From contig JACKAX010000004.1 of NCBI GenBank assembly GCA_020634875.1, forward strand, positions 1-64,000: a stretch of 64,000 bases of DNA. The letters run 5' to 3'. The position numbers and the translations under genes are program-made. Below are positions 1 to 8,812 of the stretch, piece after piece. The notes below the pieces were generated by a model. The model was not told where the DNA came from, made no database searches, and worked only from the letters and a program-made list of their open reading frames with translations. The DNA comes from Anaerolineales bacterium (GTDB lineage Bacteria > Chloroflexota > Anaerolineae > Anaerolineales > JABWBV01). How positions within the stretch are numbered: the stretch's first letter is position 1; the number at the start of each line of letters is the position of its first letter.

Positions 1-2
1 GA

Positions 3-266
3 TTTGAATTCTATTCAGATAGCTACGAATGGCTGGTGGTCAATCAGGGCAGTACAAACGCCCAATTCAAGGGAAGTGGCCGTATCAATGATGCCCTAGA
101 CCCGAACGGCAACCCTTACAAGTTCATGATCTGGGCTGATGATGGGACTCCAGATACCTTCCGCATCAAGATTTGGTGGGAAGATAGCGCAGGCGAGCAT
201 GTCGTTTACGACAACGGCACGGATCAGGCCATTGGGGGTGGAAGTATTGTGGTGCATAAGAAGTAA
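3..266 (+). CDS. C-terminal end of a secreted post-COAP-1-like protein (partial)
   Basis: This is the 3' end of a gene that begins outside the window; the open frame runs from base 3 to a TAA at 264-266. The 87 visible residues contain EWLVV, AQFKGSGRIN, a FRIKIWW segment and VVYDNG. This pattern is typical of the short beta-rich post-COAP-1 repeat at the C-termini of secreted Chloroflexota and other bacterial proteins. There is no catalytic motif in the visible part, so the function of the whole protein cannot be judged. A strong terminator follows directly. The family assignment is from recognised sequence pattern only and is moderately sure. Confidence 0.6.
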   Translation, partial: FEFYSDSYEWLVVNQGSTNAQFKGSGRINDALDPNGNPYKFMIWADDGTPDTFRIKIWWEDSAGEHVVYDNGTDQAIGGGSIVVHKK

Positions 267-283
267 GATCGGTTAGTTTTATC

Positions 284-327
284 AAAAAAAAGTGGAGAGC
301 AGAAAAGTCTGCTCTCCACTTTTTTTG
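284..327 (+). terminator. Rho-independent terminator
   Basis: A perfect 13-bp stem (AGTGGAGAGCAGA at 291-303 paired with 308-320) has a 4-base loop and is followed by seven T. An A-run precedes it, so it could work in both directions. It ends the post-COAP-1-like gene. Confidence 0.9.
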
Positions 328-539
328 AGCAGGTGAGTATTCCCGGTCTCGAAATTATATTTCTTTGTGATCGTTATCTCAAATAAAGGATGTGGTGAGA
401 GCAGTCATGAACTTTATCGGCGTATCTTGCCTGAGTACGGGGGAATGGTACGCGCCCATTTCCCTAAAAAATTGACTCGGCAAAATGTCAAAATGATCTA
501 CAAAAGTAAAATCTATGTGATACAATCTTGAAATATATC

Positions 540-553
540 TCTGATATATCAGA
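540..553. promoter_or_regulatory. 14-bp perfect palindrome, possible GntR operator
   Basis: TCTGATATATCAGA is a perfect palindrome lying 8 bases before the start codon of the GntR-family gene. It overlaps a possible extended -10 (TGA-TATATC). GntR-family regulators bind short palindromes and often repress themselves, so this is a natural candidate for autoregulation of the block that follows. This is inferred from position and symmetry only. Confidence 0.4.
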
Positions 554-561
554 AGATCGTC

Positions 562-1260
562 ATGCTCCCCTCCCCCCTCCTCCTCGACCCCACCCCTTCC
601 ATCAACGGTGATGCCCCGCGCTCCCTGAGCCAGCAGGCCTACGAACACATCCGGCGCAAGATCATCTCCACCGAACTTGCGCCGGGTTCGGTCATTGACG
701 AGGGTACCCTTCAAGCGGATTTGGAAATGGGGCGCACACCGATCCGGGAAGCCCTCCAACGCCTTTCGCTCGAAAAACTGGTGACTATCCTGCCGCGGCG
801 AGGCATGTTTGTCACCGAAATTGGGATCACCGATTTACAACGGCTGTTTGAGGTCCGATACGAACTCGAAGGAATGGCCGCCCGCCTCGCGGCCCAACGC
901 GGTTCGCAAGCTCAGTTCGACCGGATGGACGCTATCCTCAGCCATCTGCCGCCCTCCGATCAACCTGCTGATGCTCAATTGCTCATCGCCATTGATGAAG
1001 CCTCACACCACCTCATTTACGAAGCCGCCGACAACAAATTTCTCCGCGACACCCTCATCCCCTTGTATGCCCAAAGCCTCCGTCTGTGGTATTTCACTCT
1101 GGCGAAAATTGGGACTCTGCAAGAAACTGTCGCTGAACACAAACTCATTTTGGACGCCCTCAAAACCCGCGATGGTGATGAGGCCAGCCGCTTGATCCGC
1201 GACCACGTTCAAACCTTTCACCAGAAAAAACAAGCCGCTATGCTAGGGGTAGACGGATAA
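562..1260 (+). CDS. GntR-family (FadR/FCD) transcriptional regulator
   Basis: A 232-residue regulator with an N-terminal winged helix-turn-helix (about residues 22-90; recognition-helix segment GRTPIREALQRL) followed by an all-helical FCD ligand-binding domain. The FCD region has the His-bearing motifs expected for a metal-bound small-acid site (SHHLIYEAADN, AEHKLILDAL, RDHVQTF). The family represses catabolic operons until the substrate, usually an organic acid, binds. The gene lies 31 bases upstream of an MttB-family methyltransferase on the same strand, so it probably controls the 1292-7399 catabolic block. There is no clear Shine-Dalgarno; a perfect palindrome sits just before the start codon. 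Confidence 0.9.
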   Translation: MLPSPLLLDPTPSINGDAPRSLSQQAYEHIRRKIISTELAPGSVIDEGTLQADLEMGRTPIREALQRLSLEKLVTILPRRGMFVTEIGITDLQRLFEVRYELEGMAARLAAQRGSQAQFDRMDAILSHLPPSDQPADAQLLIAIDEASHHLIYEAADNKFLRDTLIPLYAQSLRLWYFTLAKIGTLQETVAEHKLILDALKTRDGDEASRLIRDHVQTFHQKKQAAMLGVDG

Positions 1261-1291
1261 CGATCTGCCCCATCATTTTTCAGGAGCTTTT

Positions 1292-2806
1292 ATGACCCGG
1301 GAGCGACGCCATTCGCGACGGCGGGATGAGGCTGAATCCCTCACCCCCGAAGTTGCAAAGATTGCCCAACCTCTTTACAAATATCCTATCCTCGAACTCC
1401 TCACCCCAGAGGCCACCGAGACTATTCATCAGAAATCCCTCGAAGTTCTACGGGATATTGGGATCGCTTTTCTGGATGATTCCGAAGCACAAGATATTCT
1501 TGCGGCCCATGGGGTGACGGTCCGCGATCAGATTGCCTATTTCGACCCCGATCTGGTGATGGAATATGTGCGGAAAGCCCCCGCCCAATTTACCCAACTC
1601 GCGCGGAATCCGGCTAACAACGTGCAAATTGGTGGAGATGCCATCACCTTCATTCCGGTTTACGGCCCTCCGTTTGTCCACGACCTTGACCGCGGGCGGC
1701 GGGAAGCCACCCTCGTGGATTTCCAAAACTTCGTAAAACTTGCTTACCTGACCCCATACATACACCACTCAGGCGGCACAATTGTCGAACCCACCGACGA
1801 ACCTGTCCCCACCCGTCACATGGATATGATTTTTTCGCACATAAAATACAGCGACAAAGCCTTCATGGGGTCGGTCACATCCGGGCTGAACGCGTTAGAT
1901 AGCGTGCGGATGGTGGAGATTCTGTTTGGGGAAGAGAAGATCCGTGAAACGCCCGCGTTAGTATCCCTGATCAATGCCAGTTCCCCGCGCAGGTTCGATG
2001 ACCGGATGATTGGGGCGATGAAAGCGTATGCCCCTGCTCGCCAGGCGATGTTGATCAGCCCGTTCGTTCTCTCTGGGGCGATGAGTCCCGTTTCCGCCGC
2101 AGCCACGGTTGTACAAATGAACGCAGAAACCCTCGCCGGAATTGCCTTCACACAGATGATGTCCCCCGGATGCCCGGTCATTTATGGCTCGTTCCAGGCC
2201 ACAATTGACTTGCAAAATGGTTCCCCTACTTTCGGGACCCCCGAAGCACAAATCGCCCTTTATATGAGCGCACAAATGGCGCGGTTTTATAATCTGCCTT
2301 TCCGCAGTGGCGGGATGTTCACCAGTTCCAAACTCCCCGACGCGCAAAGTGCCTATGAATCGGTCATGGCAATGCTCCCCGCAATTAACGCCCGCACAAA
2401 TTTTATTCTCCATTCCGCAGGGTGGTTAGAGGGGGGGCTGATCGCCGGGTACGAAAAGTTCGTCCTCGATTGCGAAGTGTTGGGGATGTACCACAAATAT
2501 TTGGCAGGGATTGATTTTTCGGACGAAGCCTTTGCGATGGACTCGATCCGAGAAGTTCCCCCAGGTGGGCATCATCTTGGAACCCCTCACACAATGCGCC
2601 ACTTCCGAACCGCCTTCTACCGTGCCGAGCTTTTCGACGCCAACTCCGCTGAACAATGGCGCGAGATGGGCAGTCTTGACGCGGCTCAACGCGCCAATGC
2701 CAAATGGAAAAGACTCCTCCGCCAATACGAAGCCCCTGCGTTGGATGAGGGGGTCGAAGAAGCGTTGAAAGATTTCATGGCGCGGCGGAAAATTAAGTTG
2801 AAATAA
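1292..2806 (+). CDS. MttB-family (trimethylamine methyltransferase-like) protein, non-pyrrolysine type
   Basis: A 504-residue protein of the MttB superfamily, whose members transfer a methyl group from a quaternary or tertiary amine to a corrinoid protein or another acceptor. The body (about residues 30-490) has the family pattern, including the stretch from TPEATETIHQKSLEVLRDIG near the N-terminus and the GSFQATIDLQNGSPTFGTPE region. The frame has no internal amber codon, so this is a non-pyrrolysine member. Such members act on glycine betaine, proline betaine, carnitine and similar compounds; the substrate here is unknown. The start has a good AGGAG 7 bases upstream. No corrinoid protein gene is adjacent. 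The next gene is an FAD/GcvT fusion, which suggests a demethylation pathway. Confidence 0.9.
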   Translation: MTRERRHSRRRDEAESLTPEVAKIAQPLYKYPILELLTPEATETIHQKSLEVLRDIGIAFLDDSEAQDILAAHGVTVRDQIAYFDPDLVMEYVRKAPAQFTQLARNPANNVQIGGDAITFIPVYGPPFVHDLDRGRREATLVDFQNFVKLAYLTPYIHHSGGTIVEPTDEPVPTRHMDMIFSHIKYSDKAFMGSVTSGLNALDSVRMVEILFGEEKIRETPALVSLINASSPRRFDDRMIGAMKAYAPARQAMLISPFVLSGAMSPVSAAATVVQMNAETLAGIAFTQMMSPGCPVIYGSFQATIDLQNGSPTFGTPEAQIALYMSAQMARFYNLPFRSGGMFTSSKLPDAQSAYESVMAMLPAINARTNFILHSAGWLEGGLIAGYEKFVLDCEVLGMYHKYLAGIDFSDEAFAMDSIREVPPGGHHLGTPHTMRHFRTAFYRAELFDANSAEQWREMGSLDAAQRANAKWKRLLRQYEAPALDEGVEEALKDFMARRKIKLK

Positions 2807-2842
2807 TGAATCATTCAACTTAATTTATTGGAAAAGGATTTT

Positions 2843-2924
2843 GTCTTTGCGAGGAGGGCTTTGACGACGAAGCAATCCCCTCACTGCTAGGGAGATTGCT
2901 TTGCCCAAAGCGGTTCGCAATGAC
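2843..2924. repeat. Intergenic REP-like inverted repeat
   Basis: An imperfect long hairpin of about 82 bp. The outer arms are GTCTTTGCGA (2843-2852) and TCGCAATGAC (2915-2924), with one mismatch. The inner arms are GAAGCAATCCCC (2869-2880) and GGAGATTGCTTT (2891-2902). This is the well-known dispersed GCGAAGCAATC...GATTGCTTCG palindrome found between genes in many environmental bacteria. It lies between the MttB-like gene and the FAD/GcvT fusion and may be mobile or help stabilise mRNA. Confidence 0.75.
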
Positions 2925-3039
2925 GTATCTTTTGAATTCTCGTATAGACAATAAAAACCAATACCAGAATACATAGAAAACATCATAGGCGATCTGTTCC
3001 CACTGTGCCTTCTGTGTACCAAAATATAAGGAGTAACCC

Positions 3040-5553
3040 ATGAGTAACTTACCCACCAAAGCAAAAGTCGTCATCATAGGCGCAGGGATTGTTGGCAATT
3101 CCCTTGCCTACCACCTCGCTCGTTTGGGCTGGACGGATATCGTCCTGATGGACAAAGGCCCATTCCCGAACCCTGGAGGTTCGACTGGACACGCGTCTAA
3201 CTTTATCTTCCCCGTGGACCATTCAAAAGAGATGACCATGCTTACGCTTGACAGTATGGCACAATATAAAGAACTTGGCGTGCTCACTACTAGTGGTGGG
3301 ATGGAAGTTGCTCGTACAGAAACCCGCATGGAAGAATTCCGCCGTCGGATGGCCTCTGCTAAATCCTGGGGTGTAGAAGCACACCTGATTACCCCTGAGG
3401 AAGCGAAGAAACTCGTTCCCTACATTAACACTGACATTCTCAAAGGCGCATTTTATTGCCCTACCGTTGCGGTCGTGGACTCTCTCCGCGCGGGGACGCT
3501 TATGCGTGAATACGGCGTTAGCAAAGGCGTTCTTACCACCTCCCCCAATACTGAGGTTCTCGACGTGACCACTAAAAATGGGAAAGTGGCGGGTGTCAAA
3601 ACCAACCGTGGTTATATTGAAGCAGAATACGTTGTCATCGCTTGCGGGGTGTGGAGTCCCCGGATTGCCGCGATGGCCGGGGCCACAATTCCCCTGACCC
3701 CCGCCGTACACCAGATGGTTAGCGTCGGCCCATTAACCTTATTCCGCCAAACCTCTGGCGAAATCGAATATCCCATCGTTCGTGACATGGATACCTTTTG
3801 CTACGAACGTCAGAACGGGAGCGATATGGAAGTCGGCTCGTACGCCCACCGCCCCATTTTGATGCACCCGGATGACATTCCCTCCATTGAACAATCCCGC
3901 CTGTCCCCGACCGAACTCCCCTTCACCGAAGATGACTTCGAACCCCAAATGGAACAAGCCCTCGAACTCATGCCGGATTTACTCGGTGAAGATACCGCCG
4001 GTGTCCAACATGCTATCAACGGTCTCCTCTCCCTCACTCCCGACGGGATGCCCTGCGTGGGTGAGACCGAAGTCAAAAACCTGTGGTCGGTTGCCGCGAT
4101 CTGGATCAAAGAAGCCCCCGGTTTTGCCCGTGCTGCTGCAGAACTGATGACTTTCGGCTATTCCGAAATTGACATCCACGCCTCGGACGTGGCGCGTTTC
4201 TATCCGTATGGCCGCACTGAACACCACGTCAACGCCCGCACCTCGGAAGGGTACAACAAAACTTACGGCATCGTCCACCCGCGCGAACAGTGGGAATCCA
4301 ACCGCCCAATGCGTGTTAGCCCCTTCTACTTCCGCGAACAGGCATTAGGTGCTACCTTTTTTGAACTGGCTGGATGGGAACGCCCACAGTGGTACGAATC
4401 CAACGCCGCCCTTTTGGAAAAGTACAGCGACCGGATCAACCGTCGCGAACATGAATGGGATGTCCGCTGGTGGTCCCCTATCTCCAACGCCGAACACCTC
4501 AATATGCGGGACAACGCTGCGATGGTAGACCTCACCGCCTTTGCTATATTCGACGTATCTGGCCCTGGCGCATTGGATTACATTAACTATATGACCGTTA
4601 ATCAGATGGATGTGAAAGTGGGAGGCGCGGTTTATACTCCCCTCCTCGCCCCGAACGGTGGGTTCAAAGCTGACCTGACCATTGTTCGCACCGGGCAAAC
4701 ATCCTTCCGCATTATTGATGGCGGTGGCGATGGCGCGCGCGACAAAAAATGGTTTACCAAATACCTCCCCGAAGACGGCTCCGTACATTTTGAGGATAAA
4801 ACCTCTGCCATTTGCACGATTGGCCTGTGGGGGCCACATGCCCGGGACATTCTCCAATCCACCACCTCCGACGATGTATCACACGAAGGTTTCCCGTTTA
4901 TGACGGCGAAAAATATTCTCATTAACGGTGTTCCGGCCTGGGCGCTCCGCATTTCGTATGTGGGCGAACTCGGATGGGAAATTTATACCAACATGGAACA
5001 CGGCCTCAAATTATGGGATACTCTTTACGCTGCCGGACAACCGTATGGCCTGGCCCCCGCGGGGATCGGCGTCTACGCAAATTCTGCCCGTCTGGAAAAA
5101 GGCTATCGCTTGATGAGCGCAGAACTCGAATCGGAGTACAACCCTGTCGAGGCCGGACTTGCCCGGAAACTGGTGAAGAAGCAAAACTTTATTGGGAAAG
5201 AAGCCTATCTCAAAGCCCGCACCGAAGCCCCTGCTGCTACCCTTTGCACTTTAACTGTTGATGACCACACATCCCAATCCGGGAAGAAACGCTACATGCA
5301 GGGTCGCGAACCCATCATCACCTCGGACGGCAACCGGATTGTGGATGCACATGGGCGAAGTTCCTACGTTACGAGCGCGGGCGCTGGCCCCAGCGTGGGC
5401 AAACACATCCTCATGGCCTATCTCCCGCCGGAATATGCCAAAGAGGGGACTAAACTTTTTGTGGAGTACATGACCGAACACTACCCGGTCACAGTCGCCG
5501 TCGCTGGCAGTATGCCGTTGTTTGACCCCACCGATAGCCGGATGAAGTGCTAG
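3040..5553 (+). CDS. FAD-dependent oxidoreductase fused to GcvT (dimethylglycine/sarcosine dehydrogenase family)
   Basis: An 837-residue two-part enzyme. The N-terminal half (about 8-385) is a DAO-type FAD oxidoreductase with the dinucleotide motif VVIIGAGIVG at 10-19 and GSTGHAS at 47-53. His51 matches the histidine that carries covalent FAD in dimethylglycine dehydrogenase. After a linker domain, the C-terminal half (about 440-830) is a GcvT-like tetrahydrofolate-binding aminomethyltransferase domain. The family oxidises N-methyl groups of dimethylglycine, sarcosine or similar amines, passes the carbon to tetrahydrofolate and the electrons to ETF. ETF genes follow directly, which fits. Start chosen at ATG with AAGGAG 7 bases upstream. 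Exact substrate not determined. Confidence 0.9.
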   Translation: MSNLPTKAKVVIIGAGIVGNSLAYHLARLGWTDIVLMDKGPFPNPGGSTGHASNFIFPVDHSKEMTMLTLDSMAQYKELGVLTTSGGMEVARTETRMEEFRRRMASAKSWGVEAHLITPEEAKKLVPYINTDILKGAFYCPTVAVVDSLRAGTLMREYGVSKGVLTTSPNTEVLDVTTKNGKVAGVKTNRGYIEAEYVVIACGVWSPRIAAMAGATIPLTPAVHQMVSVGPLTLFRQTSGEIEYPIVRDMDTFCYERQNGSDMEVGSYAHRPILMHPDDIPSIEQSRLSPTELPFTEDDFEPQMEQALELMPDLLGEDTAGVQHAINGLLSLTPDGMPCVGETEVKNLWSVAAIWIKEAPGFARAAAELMTFGYSEIDIHASDVARFYPYGRTEHHVNARTSEGYNKTYGIVHPREQWESNRPMRVSPFYFREQALGATFFELAGWERPQWYESNAALLEKYSDRINRREHEWDVRWWSPISNAEHLNMRDNAAMVDLTAFAIFDVSGPGALDYINYMTVNQMDVKVGGAVYTPLLAPNGGFKADLTIVRTGQTSFRIIDGGGDGARDKKWFTKYLPEDGSVHFEDKTSAICTIGLWGPHARDILQSTTSDDVSHEGFPFMTAKNILINGVPAWALRISYVGELGWEIYTNMEHGLKLWDTLYAAGQPYGLAPAGIGVYANSARLEKGYRLMSAELESEYNPVEAGLARKLVKKQNFIGKEAYLKARTEAPAATLCTLTVDDHTSQSGKKRYMQGREPIITSDGNRIVDAHGRSSYVTSAGAGPSVGKHILMAYLPPEYAKEGTKLFVEYMTEHYPVTVAVAGSMPLFDPTDSRMKC

Positions 5554-5672
5554 TGAGAGTTAGCGTGGGGAGAAAGAGTGAGAAGTAAGAGTTAACGTGA
5601 ATAAATACGAACTCTTAATTTAACTCCAAACTCTAACTCCCAACTCACCACTCTTACTTCGTGGAGGTATCC
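5554..5672. repeat. Low-complexity intergenic spacer with GAGTTA-type inverted repeats
   Basis: The 119 bases between the oxidoreductase and etfB are built from repeated GAGTTA/TAACTC words. GAAGTAAGAG near 5581 faces CTCTTACTTC at 5651-5660, so the spacer could fold into one long imperfect hairpin. No U-tract follows, so it does not look like a standard terminator. Confidence 0.4.
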
Positions 5673-6440
5673 ATGCTTAATATTCTCGTATGCGTGAAAC
5701 GCGTTCCTGCCACTGGGGCGAAGATCGTGTTGACGGAAGATGAACAGGCGATCAATACCCGCTTTTTAGGGTTTACGGTCAGTCCACACGAAGAATGTGC
5801 CGTTGAAGAGGCGATCCGGCAAATCGAAGCGCACGGCGGCCAGTCCACCGTGATGACGCTAGGGCCGGAAGATGCCGTCGAGCAGTTGCGCGAAGCCCTC
5901 GCGATGGGGGTGGACGAAGCTGTTCTCCTTCAAACGGATAAAGATGACTGGGGGCCGATGCCTACTGCTGTGGCCTTGACTGAGGCCATCCATGCCCGGC
6001 AACATGCACGAGGTGCGTTTGACGTGCTCCTGTTTGGAAACGAATCCGCCGACAATGGGGGGTATCAGGTTGGGGTACGAGTTGCACACGCACTCGGTCT
6101 GCCTTGTGTAACCGGAATCAAGGGGTTGGAGATTCAAGGGAGCAAGGCTATTGCCCGTCGCGAGGCGTCCGGTGGGTGGGAGATATACGAAGTCCCACTG
6201 CCCGCGGTTTTTACTGTCAAAGAAGGGATCAGCCTTCCGCGTTATCCATCTTTCAAAGGCAAAATGAGCGCGAAGAAGAAACCGTTGGCGCAGGCGAGTC
6301 CCGAATGGAAACCTGCCCACCTTCGGAAAATTCGCCTTGAAACCCCCGTTGTGGAAACCGAAACTGCGACCATTTTGGGCAAAGGTCCCGAAGCTGCACC
6401 CCAGATCGTTAAGACGCTCAAGGAGATTGGGATCGTATGA
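5673..6440 (+). CDS. etfB: Electron transfer flavoprotein beta subunit
   Basis: A 255-residue ETF beta subunit, which with EtfA forms the soluble FAD/AMP carrier that takes electrons from dehydrogenases to the quinone pool. Family features are the N-terminal ILVCVKRVPATG, SPHEECAVEEAIR and the nucleotide-binding FGNESADNGGYQVG. The frame extends upstream to a GTG at 5661, but the ATG at 5673 has GGAGG 5 bases before it and gives the usual N-terminus. It overlaps etfA by 4 bases (ATGA), so the two are translationally coupled. Placement after the FAD/GcvT fusion suggests it is that enzyme's dedicated acceptor. Confidence 0.95.
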   Translation: MLNILVCVKRVPATGAKIVLTEDEQAINTRFLGFTVSPHEECAVEEAIRQIEAHGGQSTVMTLGPEDAVEQLREALAMGVDEAVLLQTDKDDWGPMPTAVALTEAIHARQHARGAFDVLLFGNESADNGGYQVGVRVAHALGLPCVTGIKGLEIQGSKAIARREASGGWEIYEVPLPAVFTVKEGISLPRYPSFKGKMSAKKKPLAQASPEWKPAHLRKIRLETPVVETETATILGKGPEAAPQIVKTLKEIGIV

Positions 6441-7399
6441 ACCTTGTATTGATTGAACACGACCAGGGAAAATTATCCAAAAACGCGATGGAGGTGTTGG
6501 TTCCAGCCCGCACCCTCGGAGAAAAAACGAACACGGATTTTTCCGTTGTCCTTATCGGTGAAGCACCTGCGGTTTTGGAGACTTTACAAAAGTATGGCGT
6601 TCAGAAAGTCTTCCATGTGAAGCATGATGGGCTGGACGATTACGCCCCGGATGCCTGGGCTGAGAGTCTGCACCAACTTATGCAGAAAACCAACCCAGAA
6701 GCCGTGCTTGCGTTGGGCACGGATCGCGGGAATGAGGTTATCGCCCGCCTCGCAGCAAAGGCAAATTTGCCGATGGCCGCGAACTGCACTGTCATCGAAC
6801 CGGGTGACACATATACGGTCAAACGCGTGCGGTGGGGGGGCAGTTTGTTTGAAGAGGCGTGGCTGGAGGGCAGTCCGAAATTGCTCACAGTTGCGCCGTT
6901 GACATTTGAGGCGGAAGAAATGGTCGGGAGACAGATGGATGTTGAAGCGTTTGCACCTTCCTTGAGCGACAAAGATTTCCTTATAAAAGTTGTGCGGCGA
7001 ATTCCCCCGAAAGAAGGAATTTCGTTGACCGAGGCGCGCGTGGTAGTGGGGGGGGGACGCGGGGTGGGCAGCAAGGAAGGGTTTGCAGTGTTGGAAGAAC
7101 TGGCCGCGCTGCTAGGCGGCACGGTTGGTGGCTCCCGCGTGGTAACGAACCTCGGGTGGCGGCCTCATGCCGATCAGATTGGGCAAACAGGGACACGGAT
7201 TTCCCCGGATTTATACATTGCGTGCGGGATCAGCGGCGCGATCCAGCATTGGGTTGGGTGTATGGGGGCGAAGACGATCCTGGCGATCAACACCGACCCC
7301 GAAGCGCCGATGATGACAAAGGCCAATTATGCTGTGGTTGGCGATTTGCATCAGATTGTTCCGGCATTGTGTGCAGAATTGAGGAAAATGAAGGGGTAG
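6437..7399 (+). CDS. etfA: Electron transfer flavoprotein alpha subunit
   Basis: A 320-residue ETF alpha subunit. The C-terminal FAD domain is clear: a GGGRGVGSKEGF motif near residue 210, then DLYIACGISGAIQHWVGC and AINTDPEAPMM with the closing VGDLHQIVPAL. These are the standard FAD-binding elements. It is coupled to etfB by a 4-base overlap and ends just before a bidirectional terminator, making it the last gene of the amine-oxidation block. The oxidoreductase that passes electrons from ETF to quinone is not in this window. Confidence 0.95.
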   Translation: MNLVLIEHDQGKLSKNAMEVLVPARTLGEKTNTDFSVVLIGEAPAVLETLQKYGVQKVFHVKHDGLDDYAPDAWAESLHQLMQKTNPEAVLALGTDRGNEVIARLAAKANLPMAANCTVIEPGDTYTVKRVRWGGSLFEEAWLEGSPKLLTVAPLTFEAEEMVGRQMDVEAFAPSLSDKDFLIKVVRRIPPKEGISLTEARVVVGGGRGVGSKEGFAVLEELAALLGGTVGGSRVVTNLGWRPHADQIGQTGTRISPDLYIACGISGAIQHWVGCMGAKTILAINTDPEAPMMTKANYAVVGDLHQIVPALCAELRKMKG

Positions 7400-7420
7400 A
7401 GGATTTGTGAAAATTAAAAA

Positions 7421-7454
7421 AAACAGGCCGGGAAATCTCCCGGCCTGTTTTTTT
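7421..7454. terminator. Bidirectional rho-independent terminator
   Basis: A perfect 13-bp stem (AAACAGGCCGGGA at 7421-7433, paired with 7438-7450) is flanked by A-runs on the left and T-runs on the right. It can end both etfA (+) and the convergent 7461-8627 gene (-). Confidence 0.9.
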
Positions 7455-7460
7455 TGCAGA

Positions 7461-8627
7461 TTATGCGTCGAGCAGGTCTTTGTAAGTGTCAGTGTATACG
7501 TGTTGGTAAGCAGGGGGTAGGTTTTGGATGGTGAAGAAGAGATGGTCCCCGGAGGGGGTGATAGAGATGTTCGCGGCGGGGATGAAGGTTTGTTGGACAT
7601 CCTGAAATTCGGTGAGGAGGTGGAGGTTTTCGGGGGTGTGGGGCACGGTGAGGGTGAAGTGATCACCGTTGAGGCTGGCAGCGAGGGCGATTTGGCGTAC
7701 CGCGGTGGAGAGTTTTCCGGCTTTCTCAAGGATGCTGTCATCGTGGCCGTAGATTTGGTTGAGGAAGGGGAAGTCTTCGGGATGAAGATGAAGTTTGGCG
7801 AGGGGGGTGAGGGATTCGGTACAAGCCCATTCATTGGCGTAGTTGGTTTCGGTGAAGCGTTGGCGTTCAAACTTGTCGCGAGAGAAGAAGTATAATGCGC
7901 CTTCGGTCCAGGGTTTTTCGGGGAGTTGTTCCTGGTTGATGGAGAAGTTGTAGATGGCGAGGGGTTCGCCCGCGTGGTTGTGGAAGTAGGCGACGCCATT
8001 GCGAATGCTGCCGCGTATCTGTCCCCGGTTGACGATGGCGAAGAACATTGCCCAGAGGCCGTCGTGCGTGCCGTAGATGGCGGGGAGGTTGCCGATGCCG
8101 CGTTTGTCGTAGAGTTCAACGGAGGTGCGGATGGGGACGAAGGTTTCGATATCTTGTTTGTTGGAGCCGTGGAAGATGAAAAGATCGCGTGCCATCAGAA
8201 ATTGGATGAATTCGTGTTTGGGGTAGAGGAGATCGTAGGGGAGCCAATCGCTGGAGGGTTGGGCGTTGATGGCGTCAAGAAGGTGTTGGAAGGCAGCTTC
8301 TTTTTCTGGGGTGAGGGTGAGGACGGGGCCAGGGTAGCGCGCGGCAATGGGGAATAAGGTGGCTTTTTCCGGGGGGATTTTGGCAAATTCGTAGTGGGCG
8401 ACGGTTGCGCCGGTGATTTCGCCGGCATCGTTACGGGTGAAGGTGAGGGGCGCGTTGTCGAGCGGGCCGCCGTGTAGTTGGAAGGTGTCCTCTGCTAGTG
8501 GGGTGAGGATGATTTCATATCCTTTGGGGACACCAGGGACGGCGGCGGTGAGAGCACCGTCTCTGTCCTGAACATCGAGGGCAAAGCCCATCATATAGTA
8601 TAGGCCGTGATAGATTTGAAGATTCAT
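7461..8627 (-). CDS. Conserved hypothetical protein with a possible ADP-ribosyltransferase-like segment
   Basis: A 388-residue protein I do not recognise as a named family. There is no signal peptide or membrane segment. The N-terminal 100 residues look beta-rich. A central stretch has FIFHGSN at 151-156, then FVPIR and LPAIYGTHDG at about 181-190 followed by the hydrophobic WAMFFAIVNR. The order of an HG(S/T) and a later YxT(x)D resembles the H-Y pair of ADP-ribosyltransferase folds, but I cannot place a catalytic Glu with certainty. AAGGAG lies at good distance from the ATG at 8627. The gene is transcribed alone toward the terminator at 7421-7454. Many long open frames on the opposite strand here are codon-bias shadows. 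Confidence 0.75.
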   Translation of the reverse strand: MNLQIYHGLYYMMGFALDVQDRDGALTAAVPGVPKGYEIILTPLAEDTFQLHGGPLDNAPLTFTRNDAGEITGATVAHYEFAKIPPEKATLFPIAARYPGPVLTLTPEKEAAFQHLLDAINAQPSSDWLPYDLLYPKHEFIQFLMARDLFIFHGSNKQDIETFVPIRTSVELYDKRGIGNLPAIYGTHDGLWAMFFAIVNRGQIRGSIRNGVAYFHNHAGEPLAIYNFSINQEQLPEKPWTEGALYFFSRDKFERQRFTETNYANEWACTESLTPLAKLHLHPEDFPFLNQIYGHDDSILEKAGKLSTAVRQIALAASLNGDHFTLTVPHTPENLHLLTEFQDVQQTFIPAANISITPSGDHLFFTIQNLPPAYQHVYTDTYKDLLDA

Positions 8628-8812
8628 GATAGCTCCTTATGTCCGGTTTGGGTTGCTTCGTCTTGCGTGTAGCCAGTATCTATTGCGCTTAGCGAAGCAT
8701 TCATCATGCTGGTGACAATCATATCCGAAGTGACCGTCATCGGGTTGGTACATTTTTTTATTACGGATGATTTTTTAATCCTTTTCGTTTACGGTTTTTG
8801 TGGTTGAAAGGT

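Noticed and set aside
379..759. 126-residue open frame on the minus strand across the GntR start
   Set aside because: It overlaps the well-supported GntR gene and its upstream palindrome, has no family features and no ribosome-binding site; it is a shadow frame.
1292..2806. Pyrrolysine-containing trimethylamine methyltransferase
   Set aside because: The frame has no internal amber codon, and no pyl genes are in the window.
7524..8357. Two plus-strand open frames inside 7461-8627 rich in Gly, Val and Glu
   Set aside because: They mirror the codon bias of the minus-strand gene, which has a Shine-Dalgarno and a more natural composition.
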